Shown here: positions 54,553 to 62,019 of the stretch, piece by piece
How positions within the stretch are numbered: position 1 is the stretch's first letter
Layout of the letters: every line of letters starts with the position of its first letter
From: JAXMAO01 sp046350375
GTDB lineage: Bacteria; Planctomycetota; Phycisphaerae; UBA1845; UTPLA1
DNA: 64,000 nucleotides
Assembly (NCBI GenBank): GCA_046350375.1
Contig: JAXMAO010000001.1
Location: 124,001-188,000 of the forward strand
Direction of reading: 5' to 3'
Notes under the pieces: generated by a model
The model's input: the letters and a program-made list of their open reading frames with translations, nothing else
Database searches by the model: none
Told to the model about the DNA's origin: nothing
Position numbers and translations under genes: made by a program

Positions 54553-55167
54553 ATGCAGGACGCGACGCTGGCCGACCTGATCCGTCGGGCGCAAAACCGG
54601 GAATCCACGGCATTTGACGCCCTGGTTGACCGCTACGGCGGTCGGGTGTTCGGGTTCGTATTCCGAATCACCGCCAGCCGCGACGCGGCCGAAGACCTGA
54701 CGCAGGAGGTTTTCCTGCGCGTCGTCCGCATGATCGGACGTTATCAGGACGACGGGCGGTTTGAGGCCTGGCTCTTTCGCATCGCGGCCAACCTGGTCCG
54801 CGATCGCGGACGCCGCAGTCGGCGGACCGGCCACGCGGTCGAGCTGGGCGGCAGCGAACGCGGCGACGGGCTGGATGCGCGGCCCGGGCCGTCGGTCAGC
54901 CCCGCGGCCGGACTGGAGACGCGGGAGGATCTGGATCGGATGTCGCGGGCCCTGGCGGCGTTGCCGGAGGCCGAGCGCGAAGTGATTCTGATGCGGCACT
55001 TTTCGGATCTGTCGTTCAAGGAGATTGCCGACGCGATGGGCACGCCGCTGGGTACGGCGCTGGCCCGCGCACACCGCGGCCTGGCAAAGCTGCGGGAGCT
55101 GATGACCCAGATGGAGGAACCGGCCGGGACGCCGGGCGAGCCCGTCCCGGCCGGTCAGCGCCCATGA
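54553..55167 (+). CDS. ECF-type RNA polymerase sigma factor
   Basis: A 204-residue ECF sigma factor. Region 2: FDALVDRYGGRVFGFVFRI, ASRDAAEDLTQEVFLRVVR and DDGRFEAWLFRIAANLVRD. Region 4: LPEAEREVILMRHFSDLSFKEIADAMGTPLGTALARAHRGL. The linker (residues about 90-120) is Gly/Arg-rich. The following gene overlaps by ATGA and encodes a one-helix protein, the probable anti-sigma factor. Different ECF group from the sigma gene at 12743. Confidence 0.93.
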   Translation: MQDATLADLIRRAQNRESTAFDALVDRYGGRVFGFVFRITASRDAAEDLTQEVFLRVVRMIGRYQDDGRFEAWLFRIAANLVRDRGRRSRRTGHAVELGGSERGDGLDARPGPSVSPAAGLETREDLDRMSRALAALPEAEREVILMRHFSDLSFKEIADAMGTPLGTALARAHRGLAKLRELMTQMEEPAGTPGEPVPAGQRP

Positions 55168-55610
55168 ACGAATTCGACCGACTGCAATCCGAGATCGACG
55201 CCCACGAAGCCTGGCTGCGACAGCAGCCGCGCCCGGTCTGGCCGAACGCCTCCGCCGACCGCGTCAAGCAGGCGATCCGCGTCGAGCTGGCGGCCGGCCG
55301 CGCGCTCACCGCGCGCCCCTGGGGCCGTGGCTGGGGCTGGCTGGCGGCCGCGGCCATGCTCGGCCTGTGGGTCAGCACGGTCCACACCGGCGTCAGCCAG
55401 GCGCGGCGCCACGCCGAGCGCGTGCAGACGGTCGAGCAGTTCATTCGGGCCTTCGAATCGGCCTCCGGCGCCGATGCGTCGGTGGCGCTGCTGGCGCGCG
55501 AGATCGACGCCGTCGGCCTGCCCGACAGCGGGCGCGGCGATTCAGACCTGGACGACCTGATGAACTCGGTCGAGTCGGCTGGCAGCGGCGCGACCGAGTC
55601 GGACGTGTAA
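55164..55610 (+). CDS. Single-helix membrane protein, probable anti-sigma factor
   Basis: A 148-residue protein overlapping the sigma gene by four bases. A cytoplasmic N-terminal part of about 50 residues (MNEFDRLQSEIDAHEAWLRQ) is followed by a membrane helix near 54-72 (GWLAAAAMLGLWVSTV) and a mainly acidic extracytoplasmic part (ESASGADASVALLARE to the end). It has no zinc-finger Cys/His motif, so it would be a non-ZAS anti-sigma factor. Assignment rests on position and topology only. Confidence 0.65.
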   Translation: MNEFDRLQSEIDAHEAWLRQQPRPVWPNASADRVKQAIRVELAAGRALTARPWGRGWGWLAAAAMLGLWVSTVHTGVSQARRHAERVQTVEQFIRAFESASGADASVALLAREIDAVGLPDSGRGDSDLDDLMNSVESAGSGATESDV

Positions 55611-55701
55611 GAGCTTTCAGCCTGGCAGCGCGCCAGGCCGGCGCCGGCGGCTTCGCCGGTCGCGTAGGGTGTGTGGCAGGGTTCTATAAAGGGCGGCAGT
55701 C

Positions 55702-56517
55702 ATGACGCGTACTCGATGGTTTCTGATGTTGGCACTCTTCGCCGGGCTGGGCGTTGCGGCCGGGGCACGGGCCGCGGTCCTGCCGGCGGGGGCCGAGCCG
55801 CCGCGCGACGAGCAGGTCAATCCGCCGCCGCACCCCGACGGCCCGGAAGACGCTGACGACGACATTCACGACCCGGTTCTCGACGGCATGGGCTTCGACG
55901 GCCCGCCCGGTCATCCGCCGGGGCCAGGCGGCCCGGGCATGAAGCCGCCCGGCATGCGCGGCGGTCCGCGTCCGGGTGGGCCGGGCGGTCCGGGTGGCCC
56001 GCCGGGCGGTCCCGGGGGTCCGGGCGGTCCGATGCGCCCCATGTTCCCCACGCAGGAACAGCAGGACGCCCTGAAGGCCTTCGCGAAAGATCACTTCCCC
56101 GAACTCGCCAAGCGGCTCGACGAGCTTCAGCGCGACGACCCCGCCATGGCCCGACGCTTCATGCGGCGGATGTGGCCGCAGCTCCAGATGATGAAGGACG
56201 CCTGGGATCGCGACCCCACCGGCCTCGGCCCGCTCGTCGTCCAGGACCACAAGCTCGAAATGGAAATCCGTCACAAGGCCCAGGCCATCCGCATGGAGAA
56301 GGACGCCGCCAAGAAGCAGGCCGCCGTCGGCGAGCTGCGCTCCCTGCTCGAGCAGCAGTTCCAGGTGCGCGTCGATCGGCGGAAGTATGAGCTGGACGAC
56401 CTCGAGAAGCGCTTGGCCGAACAGCGCTCGCGCCTCCAGAAGCGCGAGGCCGCCAAGGCCGAGATGATCCAGCGCCAGCTCGACCGCATGACCGGCGAGG
56501 CCGACACCGACTGGTAG
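55702..56517 (+). CDS. Periplasmic CpxP/Spy-like protein with Gly/Pro-rich linker
   Basis: A 271-residue exported protein. Signal peptide MTRTRWFLMLALFAGLGVAAGARA. Residues about 45-112 are an acidic then Gly/Pro-rich low-complexity linker (PPGPGGPGMKPPGM, then GG-P repeats). The rest is helical, with MFPTQEQQDALKAFAKDHFPELAKRLDEL, a coiled region (VRVDRRKYELDDLEKRLAEQRSRLQKRE) and DPAMARRFMRRMWPQL, like the LTxxQ-type CpxP/Spy/periplasmic metal-sensor family in general form. With the sigma and putative anti-sigma genes 92 bp upstream it may form a signal-sensing set. A TATAAA at 55685-55690 may be its own -10. Confidence 0.75.
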   Translation: MTRTRWFLMLALFAGLGVAAGARAAVLPAGAEPPRDEQVNPPPHPDGPEDADDDIHDPVLDGMGFDGPPGHPPGPGGPGMKPPGMRGGPRPGGPGGPGGPPGGPGGPGGPMRPMFPTQEQQDALKAFAKDHFPELAKRLDELQRDDPAMARRFMRRMWPQLQMMKDAWDRDPTGLGPLVVQDHKLEMEIRHKAQAIRMEKDAAKKQAAVGELRSLLEQQFQVRVDRRKYELDDLEKRLAEQRSRLQKREAAKAEMIQRQLDRMTGEADTDW

Positions 56518-56537
56518 CCGGCGCTCGGGGCCTATCC

Positions 56538-56682
56538 AGGTAGCGGCGAAGATTCTCTTGCCGCCTCTCGCTGCGACGCGCGATGAGCCCCTCTCCCGGT
56601 AGCGGCAAAGATCCTCTTTGCCGCCGAAGTCAGGGCGGCACGTGCGCCTCCGCGTGGCACGGGCGTCTCGCCCGTGTCCTGC
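56538..56682. repeat. Palindromic intergenic repeats, inverted copy of the 4.7-kb block
   Basis: Contains CGGTAGCGGCAAAGATCCTC TTTGCC-type units (palindrome 56604-56622) preceded by a decayed copy (56540-56563), CTCGCTGCGACGCGCGATGA between them, and CACGGGCGTCTCGCCCGTG (56658-56676). The order is the reverse complement of 4724-4785, matching exactly over at least 24 bp and again over 30 bp. No gene in this gap. Confidence 0.85.
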
Positions 56683-56724
56683 CTCTGCCGTGCGGATCGC
56701 TTCCCGCCTGGCCCGCGCAATCCG

Positions 56725-58995
56725 TCACTTGCCAGCCGGCGACAGACCATCGAGCCAGCCTTGCAGTTGGACAACCATCGGCTTGGCGCCAATCTTGATG
56801 TACAGGTCGCGCGACAGCGTCCACAGCCGCCGGGCCTCGGCGATCTGGCCGCGCTGCTTGGCGATCACGCCGAGGTTGCCGTAGGCGATGGCCATGCCCT
56901 CCAGCCGGCCGAGCTTCTCGTCGATCGCCAGCGCCTTGCGGAGCATGGCCTCGGCCTGGTCGAGCTCGCCGCGGGTCTTGTAGATCACGCCGAGGTTGCC
57001 GTACTGATTTGCAGTGAGCTCCAATAGGCCTAACTTTTCACTGATGGCTAGCGACTTCTTGTACATCTCCTCGGCCTGGTCGAGGTCGCCGCGGGTCCGG
57101 TAGATCAGGCCGAGGTTGCCGTACTGGATGGCCATGCCCTCCAGCCGGCCGAGCTTCTCCTCGATCTCCAGCGACTTGCGGTGCATGGACTCGGCCTGGT
57201 CGAGCTCGCCGCGGGTCTGGTAGATCACGCCGAGGTTGCCGTACTGATTTGCAGTGAGCTTCAATAGGCCTAGCTTTTCACTGATGGCTAGCGACTTCTT
57301 GTACATCTCCTCGGCCTGGTCGAGGTCGCCGCGGGTGCGGTAGATCACGCCGAGGTTGCCGTACTGGCTGGCCATGCCCTCCAGCCGGCCGAGCTTCTCG
57401 TTGATCTCCAGCGCCTTGCGGTGCATGGCCTCGGCCTGGTCGAGGTCGCCGCGGGTCTGGTAGATCAGGCCGAGGTTGCCGTAGGCGGCGGCCATGCCCT
57501 CCAGCCGGCCGAGCTTTTCGTTGATCGCCAGCGACTTGCGGAGCATGGCCTCGGCCTGGTCGAGGTCGCCGCGGGTCTGGTAGATCAGGCCGAGGTTGCC
57601 AAACACGGCTGCCTGCACACCGGAATCGGCCGTACGCCCCAGCGCGTCACCGAGGTCCGCCACGGCGGCGTCGAGCATTCCCAGTCGAAACTTCGCGCTC
57701 CATGCCACGTTTACGGCGGCAAACCAGCGATCAGTCGAGTCGAATCTTCGCGCCACGGCGGGCGCGGCGAAGAGGAAGAACGGCGGCGGCGTGGTGTGAT
57801 TCAGCTTCTGAAGGTCGAGGTGCGGCTCGACCACGGCCCAGCACTTCTCGGCCAATTCGGCGCGGCGCTGGGGCATTTTCTCCAGCTCGCGCTCGATTCG
57901 GGCGGCGAACAGGGCGTGGTAAGGCTGCAGCCCGGCCTCGGGCGAGCCGTCGAAGAAGTGCGCAAAGCGCGGCTCGGCGAGCATGGCGGAGAGACGCTCG
58001 GCCGGGAGGTCGGCGGCCTGGGCCCAGGGCTCGAGCGGCGCGGCGACGCCGAAGAGTTGCAGCACGAGCGCGGCGCGGACGTGGTCTTCGCCGAGCGAGG
58101 CGACCGAGCGCCACAGCATGTCGAGCAACTCCTCAACGGTGGCGGGCCAGGCCTGGAGCTGCGCGACAGGGTCGGCCGAGGGAGCGTCGCCCAGGAGCGT
58201 GATGACGGCGTCGTGAGCGAACGCGTGGCCGGCGTAGCGGGCCGCGGCGGCCAATGCGAGCCGGCGGCGGACGTCGTGGGACCAGCGCCGGGCGGCGTCG
58301 CGGAGGCGATCCTGCGAAATCTCGATGTCGTACCACTCGGCGATGGTTTCGGCTGACAGGTCTCCGAGCGGAGTTTGGAGCAGCCGGTGGAAGTGGCGAT
58401 GGGCCTCGGCGTGCGCGGCGACGCAGTCGTCGGGTCGCTGGGCGAGGAGGACGCGAACGGTGGCCGGGAGTTCGGCGGCGACGCTGAGCCACTCCTCGGC
58501 CTGCTCGTCTTTCATGGTTCGCAGCGGGTCGATGAGCAGGACGAAGCGCTCGTCCGCGCGAAGGGCGGAACCGATAGCGTGGATGTAGTCGCGGAATCGC
58601 TGCCAGGCCGGTCTGCGGTCGGACGAAACGAGCGTGCTCAGGAGCCCGCCGACGGCCGGGATGTGTTCGAGGAGTTCCTGTTTCTGGCGGTGGTCGTCGG
58701 GGCCGGCGGGAATGAACCGCCGACGAAGAACGTCGTAGGCGTCGCGAAGGAGACGGTCGAGAAATGGGCCGGCAGCCTCGTTGGCATTCACGCGGGCGTG
58801 GTGGATGAACCAGCCCTGGCCGTTGCGACGACCGAAGCTCGTCGCGCAGCGGCGAAGAAGAGAGGACTTTCCCGCGCCGGCGGGGCCGACGAGCAGGGCC
58901 GCGGGGCGTGACGCGGGCGCGGCGACCCACTTCTGGAAGGCGGCCAATTCGTCCTCGCGACCGACGAAGGCCTTGCTGCGTCCCGGGCGCGACAT
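56725..58995 (-). CDS. P-loop (STAND-like) ATPase with tandem TPRs
   Basis: A 756-residue protein. The N-terminus FVGREDELAAFQKWV is the typical lead-in of Orc1/AAA_16 and STAND NTPases, then Walker A GPAGAGKSS (Lys43) and a Walker B-like FVLLIDPL near residue 145. A helical middle region follows (about 230-440). Residues about 470-750 are seven 40-residue TPR units with YGNLGxIYxTRGDLDQAE and EKLGRLEGMA or EKLGLLELTA. At DNA level the units 3-4 and 5-6 are near identical. Such proteins are signalling or defence-type NTPases whose TPRs sense a ligand or partner. No effector domain is recognisable. Promoterless 5' side; next to a DUF1570-like gene. Confidence 0.85.
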   Translation of the reverse strand: MSRPGRSKAFVGREDELAAFQKWVAAPASRPAALLVGPAGAGKSSLLRRCATSFGRRNGQGWFIHHARVNANEAAGPFLDRLLRDAYDVLRRRFIPAGPDDHRQKQELLEHIPAVGGLLSTLVSSDRRPAWQRFRDYIHAIGSALRADERFVLLIDPLRTMKDEQAEEWLSVAAELPATVRVLLAQRPDDCVAAHAEAHRHFHRLLQTPLGDLSAETIAEWYDIEISQDRLRDAARRWSHDVRRRLALAAAARYAGHAFAHDAVITLLGDAPSADPVAQLQAWPATVEELLDMLWRSVASLGEDHVRAALVLQLFGVAAPLEPWAQAADLPAERLSAMLAEPRFAHFFDGSPEAGLQPYHALFAARIERELEKMPQRRAELAEKCWAVVEPHLDLQKLNHTTPPPFFLFAAPAVARRFDSTDRWFAAVNVAWSAKFRLGMLDAAVADLGDALGRTADSGVQAAVFGNLGLIYQTRGDLDQAEAMLRKSLAINEKLGRLEGMAAAYGNLGLIYQTRGDLDQAEAMHRKALEINEKLGRLEGMASQYGNLGVIYRTRGDLDQAEEMYKKSLAISEKLGLLKLTANQYGNLGVIYQTRGELDQAESMHRKSLEIEEKLGRLEGMAIQYGNLGLIYRTRGDLDQAEEMYKKSLAISEKLGLLELTANQYGNLGVIYKTRGELDQAEAMLRKALAIDEKLGRLEGMAIAYGNLGVIAKQRGQIAEARRLWTLSRDLYIKIGAKPMVVQLQGWLDGLSPAGK
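57001..57480 (-). repeat. Two near-identical 240-bp TPR-coding blocks
   Basis: 57001-57240 and 57241-57480 differ at about 11 positions by my count. Each block encodes one EKLGLL-type and one EKLGRL-type TPR unit. The EKLGLL-type unit uses AT-rich codons unlike the rest of the gene. Confidence 0.85.
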
Positions 58996-59072
58996 GTCGG
59001 GATTGTACAGCGACGCCGGCGCGGTGGCGCGAAACGAGCCCGGGGGTGCCGACGGCGCCCGCCCCGCCCCAG

Positions 59073-59101
59073 TTGGGCGCGGCGGCCCTCGCGACTAGAA
59101 T
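59073..59101 (+). promoter_or_regulatory. Promoter of the DUF1570-like gene
   Basis: TTGGGC (59073-59078), 17-bp spacer, TAGAAT (59096-59101), followed by CGGGAGG and ATG 59127. Confidence 0.55.
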
Positions 59102-59126
59102 CTCTCCATTCATCGGGAGGTGTGGC

Positions 59127-60404
59127 ATGTCCCCGCGGCAGACGTGGTGGCGCGGCATATTGCAGGTCGGAATCTTCCTCGCTCTCGCCGCCCCCGCGGC
59201 CCCCGCGGCCGACCGAGCGCCCGCCGGCAAGCCCGGCGCCGCGAAGAAGCTGCACGTCGGCCAGCGGCACGGCGAAAGCGACGAGCAGTACACCAAGCGC
59301 CGCGACCTGCTCGTCAAGCGCTCCGAGAAGGACAAGGACGGCCTCTACACCCTGCGGACCCAGCCGTTCATCATCCGTACCGACATCAGCGCCGACTTCA
59401 CCGCCGACACCGCGCTCTTCATGGAGATGCTCCACCGCGAATACGGCAAGACCTACGCCAAGATGGGGCTGCCCCAGGGCCCGGCCAAGGAGTGGATCGA
59501 GGTCGTCGTCTACGCCGACCGCGCCACCTACATGCGCACCGGCGGCAGCGCCGGCAGCGGCGGCCAGTTCATGCAGGCCATCCGCTTCACCGATCGCCCG
59601 CCCACCTGGTCGGCCACCCACTATCGGCTGGCGATGTTCACCGACGGCGAGACCGAGTTCGCCAAGTGGGAGAAGGGCACGCTCCAGCACGAGGCCGCCC
59701 ACATGGAGCTGCAACTGCGGCTCGGCTTCCTGGTCGATTCGCCGCGCTGGTTCAACGAAGGCCAGGCCTCGTGCTTCGAAAACTGGGACTTCGACAAGAC
59801 CGTCGACGAAAACCTCGCCGCCATTCCGCGCCGCGGGCGCTACGCCCCGGTCATCCGCCGCGCCGCCGGCACCGACAAGCTCAAGCCGTTCTCCTACGTC
59901 TGGGAGATCGACGCCGCCTCGTGGCACGCCGCCATGACCGATTCGCAAGGCGGGCTGAACTATTCCATGGCCTGGTCGCTGGCCGCCTACATGCTCAACG
60001 AAGGCAAGACCGGGCGCAAGGCCTTCCGCACCGTGTATGGCCTGTCGAAGCGCGTCGGCGCCGATCGGCAGATCTCCGCCACCGGCACCAAGACCCGCGC
60101 CTGGCAGAACGAGTTTCCCGCGCCCGAGCAGAAGAAACTCGAACACGAGTGGATCGCCTGGATCGACCGCTGCCTGCCGAAGGAGAAGGCCAACCCCGAC
60201 GAGCGCGACGGGCTGATCAACATGGGCTACGACCCGGACGAGAACGAGCTGGTCCCGCTCACTAAGGAACGCTGGGAGAAGCTCAAGCCCGGCAAGGCCG
60301 GCAAGAAAAAGGCCGACGACGCCGGCAAAGGCGGAGGAAAGTCCGACGCCAAGAAGAAACCGCCCGCCGACGACGAGTCGGGCGGCGGGCCGATCGAGGG
60401 CTGA
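59127..60404 (+). CDS. Secreted peptidase MA-like protein (DUF1570-type)
   Basis: A 425-residue exported protein from ATG 59127 with CGGGAGG 7 nt upstream. Signal peptide ends near AAPAA. A zinc-peptidase-like HEAAHMEL lies at residues 188-195, followed 15 residues on by SPRWFNEGQASCFENW, the gluzincin pattern of DUF1570 (H-E-x-x-H then a downstream Glu). The C-terminal half (KFxPFSYVWEI, YSMAWSLAAYML, WIAWIDRCL) fits the same family. The tail (after about 395) is Lys/Gly/Asp-rich and low complexity. Predicted surface or periplasmic metallopeptidase, unproven. The next gene begins 4 bp after its stop. Confidence 0.82.
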   Translation: MSPRQTWWRGILQVGIFLALAAPAAPAADRAPAGKPGAAKKLHVGQRHGESDEQYTKRRDLLVKRSEKDKDGLYTLRTQPFIIRTDISADFTADTALFMEMLHREYGKTYAKMGLPQGPAKEWIEVVVYADRATYMRTGGSAGSGGQFMQAIRFTDRPPTWSATHYRLAMFTDGETEFAKWEKGTLQHEAAHMELQLRLGFLVDSPRWFNEGQASCFENWDFDKTVDENLAAIPRRGRYAPVIRRAAGTDKLKPFSYVWEIDAASWHAAMTDSQGGLNYSMAWSLAAYMLNEGKTGRKAFRTVYGLSKRVGADRQISATGTKTRAWQNEFPAPEQKKLEHEWIAWIDRCLPKEKANPDERDGLINMGYDPDENELVPLTKERWEKLKPGKAGKKKADDAGKGGGKSDAKKKPPADDESGGGPIEG

Positions 60405-60408
60405 CACC

Positions 60409-60774
60409 ATGGCCCAGCGCGTCGTCGCGGTCATCGGCGCATCGAGCGACCCGACCAAGTACGGCTGCAAGGCGGTGCGGGCCTACCTCCGCCGGGGCTG
60501 GAAGGTCTACCCCGTCACGCCGCGGCCCGAGCCGATCGAGGGACTGAAGACCTACCCGTCCATCGCCGACATCCCCGAACACGTCCACCGCGCGACGATC
60601 TATCTGCCGCCCGCGCTGGGGCTGAAACTGCTCGACCAGATCGCCGCCGCGAAGCCCGACGAACTCTTCGTCAACCCCGGCGCCGAAAGCGACGAGCTGC
60701 TCGCCGCCGCCCGGCAGCGCGGCCTCGAACCGATCGTCGCCTGCAGCATCGTCGACATCGGCGAGCGGCCGTAG
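60409..60774 (+). CDS. CoA-binding (YccU-like) protein
   Basis: A 121-residue Rossmann-fold protein of the CoA_binding_2 family: VAVIGASSDPTKYG at residues 7-20, KVYPVTPRPEPIEGLKTYPSI, then ATIYLPPALGLKLLDQIA and FVNPGAESDELLAAA. The family binds CoA or succinyl-CoA; no catalytic residues are known. Only four bases separate it from the upstream gene, so both are probably cotranscribed. Cytoplasmic. Confidence 0.9.
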   Translation: MAQRVVAVIGASSDPTKYGCKAVRAYLRRGWKVYPVTPRPEPIEGLKTYPSIADIPEHVHRATIYLPPALGLKLLDQIAAAKPDELFVNPGAESDELLAAARQRGLEPIVACSIVDIGERP

Positions 60775-60789
60775 CGCCCGTCCCGCTGG

Positions 60790-60836
60790 GGCGCGGATCC
60801 TCTTTGCCCCCGGCTTCCCGCGACGCGCGATGAGCC
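60790..60836. repeat. Decayed copy of the palindromic intergenic repeat
   Basis: GGATCCTCTTTGCCCCCGG followed by CGACGCGCGATGAGCC matches the inverted unit at 56565-56622 with several changes. Confidence 0.65.
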
Positions 60837-60904
60837 AATCGGAATCGGCTCCTCGCGCCGCCGTTCGCAAACCCGCGCCCCGCGCGGCACAATCGACCGC
60901 CGCC

Positions 60905-61921
60905 ATGCAACGCATCGCCATCACCGGCGCGTCGGGCTATATCGGCACGCGGCTGGTCCGCGCCCTGGCGGCGCTGCCGCAGGTCGAACGGATCGTCGGG
61001 CTCGATCTCCGCCCGCCGGCGCTGCCCATGCCGGTGCAGTTTCAGCACGTCGCGACCGACGTCTGTGCGCCCTTTGTCGGCACGCTTCGCGCCACCGCCG
61101 CCGACGCCGCCGTCCACCTGGCCTACTCCTTCTCGCCCGACGCCCGCCGCGCCCACGCTTCGCGCGTCAACGTCGACGGCACGCGACACTTCCTCGACGC
61201 CTGCGCCGCCGCCGGCGTCCGCCGCGCCGTGCTCGTCTCCAGCGCTACCGCCTACGGCGCCCGGCCCGACAACCCGCCGCGCCTCGCCGAGCACTGCCCG
61301 CTCCGCGCCGGCCCATCGTTCCAATACGCCCACGAAAAACGCCTCACCGACGAACTGGCGCAGCGCTTCGCCGCCGATCGGCCGGAGCTCTCGCTCGCCA
61401 TTTGCCGCCCGCCGATCGTGGTCGGCTCCGGCATCGACAACCATTTTTCGCGCCTGCTGCTCAAGCCGAAAGTGCTGTGCGTACGCGGACACGACCCGCC
61501 GATGCAGTTCATCCACGAAGACGACCTCTCCGACGCCATCGCCGCGCTGCTTGCGGCCGACGTCCGCGGGCCGATCAACGTCGCCCCGCCCGACACCCTC
61601 CGCTTCAGCGAACTCGCGGCCGCCTTCGAGCGCGCTCCGCTGGCGCTGCCCGGCGGACTGCTGCGCGGCCTGTGCGCGGTCAGCTTCGCGCTGCGGTGGC
61701 GCCGGCTGAACGAGTCCCCGGCCGGCGCGGTCTCCTTCATCGAGCATCCGTGGGTCGTCGACGGCGGGCGGATGGAGCGCGAGGTCGGCTGGCGGGCGCG
61801 CCACGCCAGCGCCGCGGCCGTCGCCGCCTGGCGGGCCGGCATCGTCGCGCGAGCCCGCGCCGGCGCGCTGCCCGGCAAGGTGCGTATCAAGAAAGCCCCG
61901 CCCCCGCCGACCGCCGAATGA
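60905..61921 (+). CDS. NAD-dependent epimerase/dehydratase family protein
   Basis: A 338-residue extended short-chain dehydrogenase. GASGYIGTRLVRAL at residues 7-20 binds NAD(P). VHLAYSF and VNVDGTRHFLDAC follow, then SSATAYGARP and the catalytic YAHEK (Tyr-xxx-Lys near residue 142). The C-terminal half is adapted to a sugar or isoprenoid substrate that cannot be told from sequence. ATG 60905 is the family start; in-frame codons upstream lie in the repeat. No sugar-pathway neighbours. Cytoplasmic. Confidence 0.9.
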   Translation: MQRIAITGASGYIGTRLVRALAALPQVERIVGLDLRPPALPMPVQFQHVATDVCAPFVGTLRATAADAAVHLAYSFSPDARRAHASRVNVDGTRHFLDACAAAGVRRAVLVSSATAYGARPDNPPRLAEHCPLRAGPSFQYAHEKRLTDELAQRFAADRPELSLAICRPPIVVGSGIDNHFSRLLLKPKVLCVRGHDPPMQFIHEDDLSDAIAALLAADVRGPINVAPPDTLRFSELAAAFERAPLALPGGLLRGLCAVSFALRWRRLNESPAGAVSFIEHPWVVDGGRMEREVGWRARHASAAAVAAWRAGIVARARAGALPGKVRIKKAPPPPTAE

Positions 61922-62019
61922 TCCCCCGGGCATTGCCGTGACCCCCGCTCCTTAGCGGCGCGATTCAAGTATGATCCGCCGCCAATCGCTCCACGGGCGA
62001 TCGGAGGGATGACCCGACG

